Shown: positions 34,252 through 42,557 of the stretch, one piece after another | Layout: each line of letters opens with the position of its first letter | Position numbering within the stretch: position 1 is the first letter of the stretch | Origin: Bradyrhizobium sp. 200 | Lineage (GTDB): Bacteria; Pseudomonadota; Alphaproteobacteria; Rhizobiales; Xanthobacteraceae | Assembly: GCF_023100945.1 (NCBI RefSeq) | Contig: NZ_CP064689.1 | Coordinates: 6,430,001 to 6,494,000 of the forward strand | Reading direction: 5' to 3' | DNA length: 64,000 bases | Notes under the pieces: generated by a model | Databases searched by the model: none | Seen by the model: the letters and a program-made list of their open reading frames with translations, nothing else | What the model was told of the DNA's origin: nothing | Translations under genes and position numbers: made by a program

Positions 34252-34374
34252 CTAGTCTTCGTCCGGCTCGCGCACGACCGGCGGTTCGTCGGCGCGTTCC
34301 TCTTCCTCTTCCTCTTCCTCGTCCTCTTCATCTTCTTCAGGATCTCGGGGCGGCATCGTGTTGCCCATGATCAT
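34252..34374 (-). CDS. Very small, highly acidic protein
   Basis: A 40-residue frame beginning at ATG 34374 with CTGGAG 7 bases before it. After MIMGNTMPPRDP the protein is almost entirely Glu and Asp (about 20 acidic residues), ending VVREPDED. The composition resembles small acidic hypothetical proteins I associate with Bradyrhizobium and Rhodopseudomonas. The role is unknown; binding of basic proteins or metals would fit the charge. A longer start at 34515 is possible but its extension looks non-coding. Confidence 0.5.
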   Translation of the reverse strand: MIMGNTMPPRDPEEDEEDEEEEEEEERADEPPVVREPDED

Positions 34375-35083
34375 GAAGGAACTCCAGTCTATCAACCTGG
34401 TGGAAAATTCTTCGGGGATGTGTGGGGTCATATGGTTGCTCCGCTTGCTCTCACAGGTGGTGAGCACGCTCGCGTATCTTTTGCTCTTCGACTTGCGCCA
34501 TTGAAGCCTCAGCACGAGAAAAGCACTGCCTTGCCTAGGACCTGTTTGAACGTAACCACCACGAGGGCCAATGGTCTGGATTCAAGTCGCCATCGTGCTG
34601 CCGGTTCCTGGGAGCTACCGCCGGTCAACCGTGCGCCCAAGCCTTTGATCGTTGGATACTCCGAAGCTTTAGCCTGGAACTTTCGCGGCCTCGTCAGCTC
34701 CGGCATCCAGCTCGCACGTAGCTGACCGTGTCAGCCCCAGCACAATTCCGGGCACCTTGACGCGGGGAGGATTCCAAATGCATCACCGCCGGTGAAGGCC
34801 AAGGTGAAGCGCCTCTCACGGCTGCGATGGGAACCAGGATTTTCCAACAGGATAAGCAGGAACGCGCGGTCGCCCGAAAGCCATTGCTTCTGCAAATGAT
34901 ATTGAAGTCAACGTTCTGGCTCCCCACATAAGGAGTCGGCGGGCCATCCGTTCGGCCAATAGTTGGGCCGAACCCAAATTGCGGGAATGCTGCGCTATTG
35001 CAGCGTAATCGCCGACCGCCGTATCTGACAATCCTGAAAGCTAAGGTCGCACGGCTTGCGCCGGCGCGACGATATGGACTGAC
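34375..35083. other. Gene-poor stretch, nothing recognised
   Basis: About 700 bases with several short frames but no recognisable protein, RNA or repeat. Base composition is nearer to even than in the neighbouring genes, consistent with eroded or acquired sequence. Confidence 0.5.
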
Positions 35084-35350
35084 ATGAAGACATCATCTGA
35101 ACGCAAACACGCGGCTGCAGAGCCGCGTCCAAATAGGAAAATGGCCAGTAATGTGCGGCCGCAAACATCGCAGGTCCGAAAGACCGAACCTGCAGGGGTT
35201 CGCAGCCAGCATGCGCGGGATCCTCAATACGCGCAAAGGAACTACGAACGCTACCTGGCGCTGGCTCGCGCCGAAGCCCTGATTGGCGACCGGATCGCCG
35301 CAGAGAACTACTTCCAGCACGCCGAGCACTATTTCCGGTCAATGCACTAG
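35084..35350 (+). CDS. Short DUF4167 domain-containing protein
   Basis: Protein of 88 residues. The C-terminal half is the DUF4167 core: QYAQRNYERYLALARAEALI followed by GDRIAAENYFQHAEHYFRSM, a helical hairpin with many aromatics. The N-terminal half is basic and disordered-looking. As I know the family, typical alphaproteobacterial DUF4167 proteins are much longer, with the domain near the N-terminus and a charged tail; here the frame stops right after the domain. It could be a natural short paralogue or a truncated copy. Confidence 0.78.
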   Translation: MKTSSERKHAAAEPRPNRKMASNVRPQTSQVRKTEPAGVRSQHARDPQYAQRNYERYLALARAEALIGDRIAAENYFQHAEHYFRSMH

Positions 35351-35795
35351 AATTCGCATTAAGCGAAGCGGATTACCCCGCCGGGGCGAGCCGAGATAGC
35401 ACTTCGTGGTTTGGCCGTATCTGCGAGCCGGAAACCCACTCCGTGGGCGGGCGCGGTCGCGCCGAAGGTAACGGGTGTCGAGAACTGTAAATGTCCGAGA
35501 TGGGTCATTCGCGTCGCTTTGACGGTGTACTGATCACTTCCAGTCTGCCCCGATTAACGCACATCTTCAGAACCGGTCGGCATGTCTCAAACGTGCCCCA
35601 GCAGCAGTCAGGGGCACGCATCCCGGGTTGGAAGCGACTGTCGCAGGGGAGAGCGCCCCGATGTTGCGTGAGCGCAGCGATAACCCCTCAAAATGAAGCT
35701 CGAAGTGAACTCAGGCGGGAGAGTCGGTCGCCATGCGTTGACCGGGTCACAAAAGGAAAGGCGTTGATCGATTTCGCCGCCGGCAATCTGGGCCG
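35351..35795. other. Gene-poor stretch containing one repeat copy
   Basis: No supported gene lies here. Positions 35491-35599 are a copy of the GGGTCATTCGCGTCG repeat. The remainder (35351-35490 and 35600-35795) shows nothing recognisable. Confidence 0.5.
35491..35599 (+). repeat. Dispersed repeat, GGGTCATTCGCGTCG family, copy 3
   Basis: ATGTCCGAGATGGGTCATTC opens this copy, followed by GACGGTGTACTGATCACTTC, GCCCCGATTAACGCACATC and GGTCGGCATGTCTCAAACGT. It matches copy 1 closely over the first 70 bases. Confidence 0.82.
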
Positions 35796-36458
35796 TCAGC
35801 GCGAGAGCGGTGGTCCGGCGGGAGGCGACGGGCGAGGTGCCGACGACGACTGTAGGGCCGATGATTGCGCCTTGGGTTGCGGAGGTTTGGGCTGCGGGAT
35901 GGAGGCAGCCTGCTGCGCCGGGGCGGCCGGGGCCGGAGGCGTGGATGACATCTTCTGTCTGATGTCCTCCTCAACAGCCCGTAGTGCCGCAATGTTCTGG
36001 GCCATCTGTTCCTGCCTGGCAGCGAGTTGTTCTACGCTGCGCCGCACGACATCGAGATTGGATGCCAAGGGCGCAAGCTGCTGCATCGGGTCGGTGGAAG
36101 TTGCGGCGACGACCGGCGACTTCGTCGTCGAAACGGGTAACACCCAGGCCAGCGCCGGAGCCCGGGCTACCAGCATCTCCTTTGCTGCATCACCGTAGGA
36201 CTGCCAGCCAAGCGTCGCGCCGACACCGATGAGAACCGCAATAGAGAACCGGGTAAGGCTGCGGAATATTCGCCTGCCAATCGACGGCCGGCCGCTCGCC
36301 AGCGGCCCCTCCCCGAAGCGGTAGTGATGGGGAGGATCGATCGACGGCTTCATGCGCCGTCTACCAATGCGCTGATCAGATCGGACGTCCGGATTGCGCG
36401 CAAATCCGCCGGACGAAGGCTCTTCGGCCGTCAGTGGTGGACTTTGCGCGTATAACAT
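35796..36458 (-). CDS. Membrane-anchored hypothetical protein with Pro-rich tail
   Basis: Protein of 220 residues starting at ATG 36458, which has GGAGG 5 bases upstream; the ATG at 36353 lacks a ribosome site. An N-terminal cytosolic region is followed by one transmembrane helix, FSIAVLIGVGATLGWQSYG, near residue 75. A helical, probably coiled-coil region follows (LASNLDVVRRSVEQLAARQE, QMAQNIAALRAVEEDIRQKM), then a Pro/Ala/Gln-rich tail. It probably is an inner-membrane protein with a periplasmic rod. Similar proteins are frequent in Bradyrhizobium as I recall, without known function. Confidence 0.75.
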   Translation of the reverse strand: MLYAQSPPLTAEEPSSGGFARNPDVRSDQRIGRRRMKPSIDPPHHYRFGEGPLASGRPSIGRRIFRSLTRFSIAVLIGVGATLGWQSYGDAAKEMLVARAPALAWVLPVSTTKSPVVAATSTDPMQQLAPLASNLDVVRRSVEQLAARQEQMAQNIAALRAVEEDIRQKMSSTPPAPAAPAQQAASIPQPKPPQPKAQSSALQSSSAPRPSPPAGPPLSR

Positions 36459-36724
36459 TGGTACCTCCACCGACGGTTCTTCCAAATTCTTGAGGGAAGA
36501 GGCGATTCTGGTTTGACGGAAGGGAGGCAGGAGCGCAGCAGCTCTAGGGCGTTTGTGAGACCGTCGCACGATAAGAGAATCGACGTGTTTGAGCTCGGTC
36601 GAGCGTCAGTCGAAATCCACGTCGCTACAAAATTCAGATGCTCGCTGATGTCTGAAATGGGGTCAAAGGAGCCCTTGTTACTCCTCTTGCCTGCCCGTAA
36701 GCAGCAATGAAGATTCTTGTCACC

Positions 36725-38728
36725 TCATTGCTCGCGAACGCCGGCCTTTCTGAGTCCATCGAGGATGTCGTCGTACTCACGACGAAACTGCGGATTGCTC
36801 GAACGTGCGTAGCCCATTTGCCGGGACCACTGGACCGTGAAGTCCGGCCGGATTGCATTCAATTCGGCTATCATTTGCTGGGCCATTTCCAATTGGTCCG
36901 TGGCTCCATAAGCTGAAATCAGATCCGCATACGGCAACCAGTCCAATTTGTTTAGATTGATCGAGCGCCTGCATTCCTCAATGGCTTCGTTATATTGGTG
37001 CACATGCACGTGAGCATGACAGAGGAAGAAGTGCCAAATGCCAGCGGCGGGATCTTTGGGGCTTAGGCGCAAAGCGATCTGAACTGGGGAGAACGCTTCG
37101 TGCGCGCGTCCCGCCGTGACAAGTGCGATTCCCTTTGATGCGTGTGCGACCGGCGAATTAGGGTCGATTTCCAGAGCGGCGTCGAATTCAGGCAGCGCCC
37201 TCTCGGGATTTCCGTATAGCAATATGTTTCCCTTAGTTATGTGCGCGTTTGCACTCGCTGGGCGTTTTGCAAGAACTTGATCAACTAGGTTGGTCGCGAT
37301 CTTTTTGTCTTCCATCACGGACGTTGACCATCCGCTGAGCACGCCACTGGCTATGCACCACGCTTTCCCGAGCATTGCGTCATTGTTGTTCGGATCGAGG
37401 CGCAGCGCGCTGTCGAACAAGTCCTTTGCCTGCGCGTTCGTAACCTTGGTCTGAGGCCCATAGACCTTCGCCCAGCCGCGCATGCTGAAGTCCACAGCAT
37501 CTGGATTCGTTGACTGGTCCATTAGGCTGCGCCGGCTTTCGGCCTGGACGAGTTGGACGTTGAGAGAGCGAGCGAGCCGCGCCGTGACCTGCTCCTGCAA
37601 GGCCGCAAGATTCGTCCGATCACCGTCAAAACGGTCTGACCAGACGTCTCGGCCAGTTGACAGGTCGGCAAGCGACACGTTCATCCGGACCCGATCTCCG
37701 GCCCGTTGCACGGCGCCCTGCACGGCCCATCGAATACCAAGGTCCTTGCCGAGCGTCTTAAGATCGACCTGCTTGTTCTTATAGGTAAAAGCCGTCCCGC
37801 GCCCGATCACGAATGCACCGGGCATCTGTGCGAGGTCGGTCGTCAGGTCAGTCGCAATACCGTCCGCGAAATAGTCCTGCTCCGGATCATTGTTGAGGTT
37901 CGCAAAGGGCAGGACGACAAGAGACAGGCGGGGAGCGATATCGGGCCGGGCCGCTGCCTCTCTCTGTGTCTTTTGCCCTTCCTGCAAAGGATCAGTGCGG
38001 ACCGTCTTCCCGACATTCCAATAGACGACGAGGCCGGCGGCCACCACACCGACGAACGCAGTTGAGGCAATCGCGCCGCCGACAGGCGTCAAACGCGCTC
38101 GGAGCCGACCCATGGAACGACGAGGCGATGAAAGCCGGCCTTGTCTTGCGCGTTCAGTCTGGGTAGCCGGGCCAGGTCCATCCCTGACCACGGCATAGGC
38201 CCCCACCGGGCGGTCGATATTCTTGAGATTCTGCTCGCCCAGATTGGCGAACTCAACGCTGACCTTGCCCCGGACTTGATCGTAGGCAGCGGCTGAGATG
38301 CAGATGCCGCCCGGTTCTGCGATGCTTTCAAGCCGCGCCGCAATGTTAACGCCGTCTCCAAAGATGTCGTGGGGCTCGACGATTACGTCGCCGATATTGA
38401 TGCCTACACGGAAAGTAATGCGCCTATCTTCAACATCTCCGATTGTCAGTTCGTCAATCCGGGTCTGGAACTGTACAGCAGCTCGGACGGCTTCGACGGC
38501 GCTCGAAAACTCCGCCAAGAACCCGTCGCCGGTGTTCTTCACGACGTGGCCGCCGTGGTCGGCAATCGCCGGCTTTACACCGTTCGCTAGGAGAGTGGTC
38601 AGTTTGGCGTGGGTCGCCTCTTCGTCATTGTGCATCAACCGCGAGTAGCCAGCCACGTCGGCGGCCAATATCGCCGACAGCCTACGCTCGACTCGGTTTG
38701 GCCGCTCCTGCACCATGCTGCGATCCAA
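36725..38728 (-). CDS. Class III adenylate/guanylate cyclase with TPR region
   Basis: Protein of 667 residues. Residues 14-180 form a class III nucleotide cyclase domain with both metal Asp residues, D24 in LAADVAGYSRLM and D68 in KNTGDGFLAEF, and FGDGVNIAARLES. One transmembrane helix (about 217-237) follows. Then comes a FlgO-like region beginning SLVVLPFANLNNDPEQDYFA and a C-terminal helical TPR region (ITKGNILLYGNPERALPEFD, AALEIDPNSPVAHASKGIAL). The cyclase would be cytosolic and the TPR part periplasmic (inference). This architecture is widely expanded in Bradyrhizobium. Product cAMP or cGMP and the signal are unknown. It is isolated among repeats. Confidence 0.92.
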   Translation of the reverse strand: MDRSMVQERPNRVERRLSAILAADVAGYSRLMHNDEEATHAKLTTLLANGVKPAIADHGGHVVKNTGDGFLAEFSSAVEAVRAAVQFQTRIDELTIGDVEDRRITFRVGINIGDVIVEPHDIFGDGVNIAARLESIAEPGGICISAAAYDQVRGKVSVEFANLGEQNLKNIDRPVGAYAVVRDGPGPATQTERARQGRLSSPRRSMGRLRARLTPVGGAIASTAFVGVVAAGLVVYWNVGKTVRTDPLQEGQKTQREAAARPDIAPRLSLVVLPFANLNNDPEQDYFADGIATDLTTDLAQMPGAFVIGRGTAFTYKNKQVDLKTLGKDLGIRWAVQGAVQRAGDRVRMNVSLADLSTGRDVWSDRFDGDRTNLAALQEQVTARLARSLNVQLVQAESRRSLMDQSTNPDAVDFSMRGWAKVYGPQTKVTNAQAKDLFDSALRLDPNNNDAMLGKAWCIASGVLSGWSTSVMEDKKIATNLVDQVLAKRPASANAHITKGNILLYGNPERALPEFDAALEIDPNSPVAHASKGIALVTAGRAHEAFSPVQIALRLSPKDPAAGIWHFFLCHAHVHVHQYNEAIEECRRSINLNKLDWLPYADLISAYGATDQLEMAQQMIAELNAIRPDFTVQWSRQMGYARSSNPQFRREYDDILDGLRKAGVREQ

Positions 38729-38777
38729 CCTAGGCGCGATTTGTACAACGGGTCACCTGGGATGGCTATACGGGCAA

Positions 38778-38830
38778 GTGTCGAAATGGGTCATTCGCGT
38801 CGTATTTGGCATGTCTGCATTGTGTTCGGT
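38778..38830 (+). repeat. Dispersed repeat, GGGTCATTCGCGTCG family, truncated copy 4
   Basis: GTGTCGAAATGGGTCATTCG with CGTCGTATTTGGCATG matches the left end of the other copies and then diverges. Confidence 0.65.
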
Positions 38831-38979
38831 TGGGGGTAATCCCGGAAATGCCGGTTGTCCGGTTCTGCCGGCTGAGCGCAGCCGCCTCGTTCGTTGGCGG
38901 CAAGGCTGGCATCTGGTGTCGGATCATGGATGCTGGCCGCGGTGCAGACGATCGATACGTCCGCGGTGAGTCCACGTCC

Positions 38980-39246
38980 CTAGCCGAACCTCGCCCGCGA
39001 GCGCTCCCTCGCCTTCTCGGCCTCGACCTCGCGGTCGCGCGGCGCGGCGTTGGTCTGCAGCGAGGCCAGCAAGCGCCGCGCACTGTCGGAAACTTCGGAG
39101 ACCGCGCGGTTGAACGCCTCGGCGTTGGCCTGCGACGGCGAATTGAAGCCGGACAGCTTGCGCACGAATTGCAGCGCGGAAGCATGGATTTCGGCGTGCG
39201 TGGCCGGGGGATCGAAATTGAACAAGGTCTTGATGTTGCGGCACAT
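38980..39246 (-). CDS. DUF2277 domain-containing protein
   Basis: Protein of 88 residues matching DUF2277: it starts MCRNIKTLFNFDPPATHAEI, continues HASALQFVRKLSGFNSPSQA and has a helical end (NRAVSEVSDSARRLLASLQT). The conserved Cys at position 2 and the length are as expected for the family, whose function is unknown. It stands alone, divergent from a DUF2188 gene. Confidence 0.88.
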   Translation of the reverse strand: MCRNIKTLFNFDPPATHAEIHASALQFVRKLSGFNSPSQANAEAFNRAVSEVSDSARRLLASLQTNAAPRDREVEAEKARERSRARFG

Positions 39247-39377
39247 GGTTCTCTCCTCTGCACCATTCGTCGATCAAGGACGAACGGCCGGTGCAAAATC
39301 CGACAGCGTGGCCTATTCTGTCATGGATCACGCGGCGCGTTCACCCCCGGTCGGCACCTGCAAACAGCGAGTTCCCG

Positions 39378-39617
39378 ATGACCCATGTGACCTACAAGAT
39401 CGTCGAACATGACGGCGGCTGGGCCTACACCGTCAACGGCGTGTTTTCCGAGCCGTTTCCGAACCGCGCCAAGGCGCTGGCAGCCGCCCGGCGCGCGGCG
39501 GCCGAGCAGCGGGTGCCGGGCCGCACGGAGGCGATCGAATACGAAACCGAGGACGGACGATGGCGCTCGGAGACTGCCGCCGGCAATGACCGGCCGGAAA
39601 CCGAGGTGGAGGGTTAG
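39378..39617 (+). CDS. DUF2188 domain-containing protein
   Basis: Protein of 79 residues with the DUF2188 pattern: YKIVEHDGGWAYTVNGVFSE, then FPNRAKALAAARRAAAEQRV, and an acidic tail (EYETEDGRW). The fold is a small beta hairpin with one helix; the function of the family is unknown. ATG 39378 is chosen because the upstream extension from 39291 is not protein-like. It precedes the alpha/beta hydrolase gene by about 80 bases. Confidence 0.82.
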   Translation: MTHVTYKIVEHDGGWAYTVNGVFSEPFPNRAKALAAARRAAAEQRVPGRTEAIEYETEDGRWRSETAAGNDRPETEVEG

Positions 39618-39699
39618 CGATCTGGTGACGGTGAAATAGCCGGTGTGCTAGGCTCCCTGCCAAGCGGTCCGCAAAGACAGCCGCAGCTTCGGGGAGACC

Positions 39700-40767
39700 A
39701 TGATGAATTTCTCGCACGCCGCCTTGTCGGCCGCCGCACTGGCCCTGACCTCCATCACCGCTTTCGCCGCCGACTATCCCGCGCCGAAACAGGGCGACTG
39801 GATCGCCAGGGACTTCAAATTCCATACCGGCGAGACGATGCAGGAGCTGCGGCTGCACTACACCACCATCGGCGAGCCGACCGGACAGCCCGTGCTGGTG
39901 CTGCACGGCTCGGGCGGCTCGGCCGCCAGCATGCTGACGGCGGGTTTTGGCGGCGAATTGTTCGGCCCCGGCCAGCCGCTGGATGCCGCGAAATACTACA
40001 TCATCATTCCTGACAGTGTCGGCCACGGCAAATCGTCAAAGCCCTCCGACGGCATGAAGACCGCATTTCCGAAATACAATTACGACGACATGGTCGACGC
40101 ACAGTATCGCCTCGTCACCGAAGGGCTCGGCGTCAAACATCTGCGGCTCATCATCGGCAATTCGATGGGCGGCATGCACACCTGGATCTGGGGCGGCAAA
40201 TATCCGAAATTGATGGACGCGCTGGTTCCGATGGCGTCGCAGCCGACCGAGATGGCGGCGCGCAACTGGATGCTGCGGCGGATGATGCTGGAGACGATCA
40301 AGAACGATCCCGACTACAATCGCGGCAATTACATCACCCAGCCGCGCATGATGAAATACGCCATCAACGCCTATGGCATTGCGACCGGTGGCGGCACGCT
40401 GGCCTATCAGGCGCTGGCGCCGACGGCGGCGAAGGCCGACAAGATGGTCGACGACCGGCTGGCAACGGCGATTGCCGCCGACGCCAACGACTTCATCTAC
40501 CAGTGGGAAGCCTCGCGCGATTACAATCCGGCGCCTTCGCTCGAGAAGATCGAAGCCACGCTGCTCTTGATCAATGCGGCCGACGACGAGCGCAATCCGC
40601 CGGAAACCGGCGTCACGGATGCCGCGCTGAAGCGCGTCAAGAACGGCCGCCTGTTCCTGATATCAGCCTCCGGCGAGACGCGGGGCCATCTCACGACCGG
40701 CAATGCAAAATTCTACAAGAAGCAGGTGGAGGAGCTGCTGCAGACCGCGCCGCAGCGCGCGATGTAA
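39700..40767 (+). CDS. Exported alpha/beta hydrolase, homoserine-acetyltransferase-like
   Basis: Protein of 355 residues with a signal peptide (cleavage after TAFAAD near residue 24), so periplasmic. The alpha/beta-hydrolase features are VLVLHGSGGSAAS (oxyanion loop), IIPDSVGHGKSSKP, the nucleophile elbow LIIGNSMGGMHTWIWG with Ser, the acidic residue in LLINAADDERNPPE, and the His in SGETRGHLTTG. The overall layout resembles the MetX branch, but the export signal makes an acetyltransferase role unlikely; a hydrolase or esterase is inferred. It is followed by the YjbR-like gene 20 bases downstream. Confidence 0.88.
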   Translation: MMNFSHAALSAAALALTSITAFAADYPAPKQGDWIARDFKFHTGETMQELRLHYTTIGEPTGQPVLVLHGSGGSAASMLTAGFGGELFGPGQPLDAAKYYIIIPDSVGHGKSSKPSDGMKTAFPKYNYDDMVDAQYRLVTEGLGVKHLRLIIGNSMGGMHTWIWGGKYPKLMDALVPMASQPTEMAARNWMLRRMMLETIKNDPDYNRGNYITQPRMMKYAINAYGIATGGGTLAYQALAPTAAKADKMVDDRLATAIAADANDFIYQWEASRDYNPAPSLEKIEATLLLINAADDERNPPETGVTDAALKRVKNGRLFLISASGETRGHLTTGNAKFYKKQVEELLQTAPQRAM

Positions 40768-40787
40768 GCTGGCGGAGCGGGGGCGCG

Positions 40788-41135
40788 ATGTCGGCCAGTC
40801 ATTTTCGCCGCGCAGCGCTCGCTCTCCCCGGCGTGGCCGAGGGCGCGCATCAGGGCACGGCCGATTTCCGCGTCGGAAAACGCATCTTCGCCACCCTCGG
40901 CTATCCCGATGATGCCTGGGGGATGGTGAAGTTGACGCAAGAGCAGCAATCGGTGCTGGTCGAGGCAGAGCCGGAAATTTTCCGCCCCGTGCCGGGCGGC
41001 TGGGGCAAGCAGGGCTACACCAATGTGCTTCTCGCAAAGGCCGACGCGACGACGCTGAAGAGCGCGCTCGCGATGGCATGGAAGAATGTCGCGCCGAAGG
41101 CTTCCGCCAAACGGCCTACGACAAAGCGGCCTTGA
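40788..41135 (+). CDS. MmcQ/YjbR-family DNA-binding-like protein
   Basis: Protein of 115 residues with the MmcQ/YjbR (CyaY-like) pattern: FRRAALALPGVAEGAHQGTA, DFRVGKRIFATLGYPDDAWG, KLTQEQQSVLVEAEPEIFRP and GGWGKQGYTNVLLAKADATT. A short basic tail (KASAKRPTTKRP) follows. The family fold resembles a double-wing DNA-binding domain but its function is not established. It lies 20 bases after the hydrolase gene and is likely cotranscribed. Confidence 0.87.
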   Translation: MSASHFRRAALALPGVAEGAHQGTADFRVGKRIFATLGYPDDAWGMVKLTQEQQSVLVEAEPEIFRPVPGGWGKQGYTNVLLAKADATTLKSALAMAWKNVAPKASAKRPTTKRP

Positions 41136-41174
41136 CTTCGCGCTGCATCGACCTGAGGTCCCGCGATTTGTTTG

Positions 41175-41927
41175 CTATCTTCGAAACTCGGGGCAGCTAC
41201 CCCATGGGACGTTGCGCGCCCTGTTTTTATCAGGGCTACCTTTCAGCCCGGCGTGCAGAACGTTCACTGCCTGCAACTCGTATCGGTCAGCGGCGAGTTC
41301 ATGAGAAAAGATCACGTCAATGGTTGTGTACCACCAAACCAGGCAAAGAACACACGCAGGCGCGAAACGAACCTGGGGCAAGAAGTATTTGAAGTAAACA
41401 AGCGAGCCGGCGCGATCCGGGCGCATGTCCGACAATTCCAGAGTTTGGACGTATTCTGCGCCCATGCTCCGCATCACGGCATGGGCTGAGGCCAGTTGGC
41501 GACTAATGGTTGGATCGGATCCAGCAAGCTCTCTGATGTGTGAGAGAAGCTGATCATTTAGATTGCTGTTGACAGATGCCGTCGGGTCTCGAACGCCGCT
41601 GTCCGATGGCCAAAACACCCCGTTCGACAGACCGGGCCATACCGTCCAGCGTTGCTCGCCGGCTCGCGACAATATGATCTGGTATTCAGCAATGCTGATC
41701 GAACCGATGCTGCATTTCTCCAGCCCGAAGCGTTCGGTAAAGCTGAAAGCCCAGAGCAAGACGGGGAGCGCAAACAGCAATCCCACGGGTGAAAGCAGGC
41801 CTATCGCAATCTTCGGATTCGTACCCAAGGCGTTTCCAATCGTGAAGATGACCGTAGAGCGGCTCCGTCCACCAACCACGGACATGTTAGACCGGATGTC
41901 AGCGTGCTGCGCCTGGCAGCTCACCAT
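41175..41927 (-). CDS. Hypothetical membrane protein, unrecognised
   Basis: A 250-residue frame with no family I recognise. Two clear hydrophobic segments are seen, IAIGLLSPVGLLFALPVLLW near residues 40-60 and FAPACVLCLVWWYTTIDVIF near 188-208. The region between them (NSNLNDQLLSHIRELAGSDP and neighbours) is hydrophilic, so about 130 residues could face the periplasm. Coding quality is lower than in the neighbours and no strong ribosome site precedes ATG 41927. A later ATG at 41885 is possible. It might be a degraded or horizontally acquired gene. Confidence 0.5.
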   Translation of the reverse strand: MVSCQAQHADIRSNMSVVGGRSRSTVIFTIGNALGTNPKIAIGLLSPVGLLFALPVLLWAFSFTERFGLEKCSIGSISIAEYQIILSRAGEQRWTVWPGLSNGVFWPSDSGVRDPTASVNSNLNDQLLSHIRELAGSDPTISRQLASAHAVMRSMGAEYVQTLELSDMRPDRAGSLVYFKYFLPQVRFAPACVLCLVWWYTTIDVIFSHELAADRYELQAVNVLHAGLKGSPDKNRARNVPWGSCPEFRR

Positions 41928-42139
41928 GGATCCTCACGCAAGATCGATAGCACGTTCGTGCTGCCCCTATTTCGAGGCAACGATCAGGAAGTCCTGATTT
42001 CGCACCGCATCAATTCGGGAACGGGGCCATCGCATATTATTTGAGCGCGCATCCGCTAGCGGAGTCCGGTTGAATTGTCCTCGTTACGATTCGTGGGCCG
42101 GATGCTCGCGAGGACGAGGACAACAAGGCGGAGGACCGG

Positions 42140-42493
42140 ATGCGGAGGCTCGCGCAATTCGTTTTGATCGCTTTTCTACTGGTGCTGGCCAGCACGGCGC
42201 TCGCCGTCGACAGGGGACAGTTCGGCCATGTGCCGCCGGATATCCGCGCCTGGTTCAAGAGCGTGATCGCGCCAAACGGCGTGCCCTGCTGCGATGAGTC
42301 GGACGGACATCGCACCACCTACGACGTTCGCGGTGGCACCTATTGGGTTCCGATCGAGGGTCAATGGATGCAGGTGCCCGAGCGCGCGGTCATTCGCGAT
42401 CAGGGCAACCCGATCGGCGAAGCCGTGGTGTGGTACGTGCATCACCGCGGCAGCATCATCATAAGCTGCTTCGTGCCGGCGGACGCGGTTTAG
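42140..42493 (+). CDS. Small exported protein with conserved Cys residues
   Basis: Protein of 117 residues with a signal peptide (MRRLAQFVLIAFLLVLASTA, cleavage after ALA). The mature domain has PPDIRAWFKSVIAPNGVPCC, DESDGHRTTYDVRGGTYWVP, a beta-rich middle and IIISCFVPADAV. Three Cys residues (an adjacent pair and one near the C-terminus) could bind metal or form a disulfide. GGAGGA lies before ATG 42140. The family is frequent in Bradyrhizobium as I recall, function unknown. Confidence 0.78.
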   Translation: MRRLAQFVLIAFLLVLASTALAVDRGQFGHVPPDIRAWFKSVIAPNGVPCCDESDGHRTTYDVRGGTYWVPIEGQWMQVPERAVIRDQGNPIGEAVVWYVHHRGSIIISCFVPADAV

Positions 42494-42557
42494 CCTCTCT
42501 CAGGATGACGCCCGCGCGGCGGGATGATAATCTGGCCGAAACTGAACGGAGCCGCCC

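Noticed and set aside
39700..40767. Naming the alpha/beta hydrolase metX
   Set aside because: It has an export signal and the fold alone does not show homoserine acetylation.
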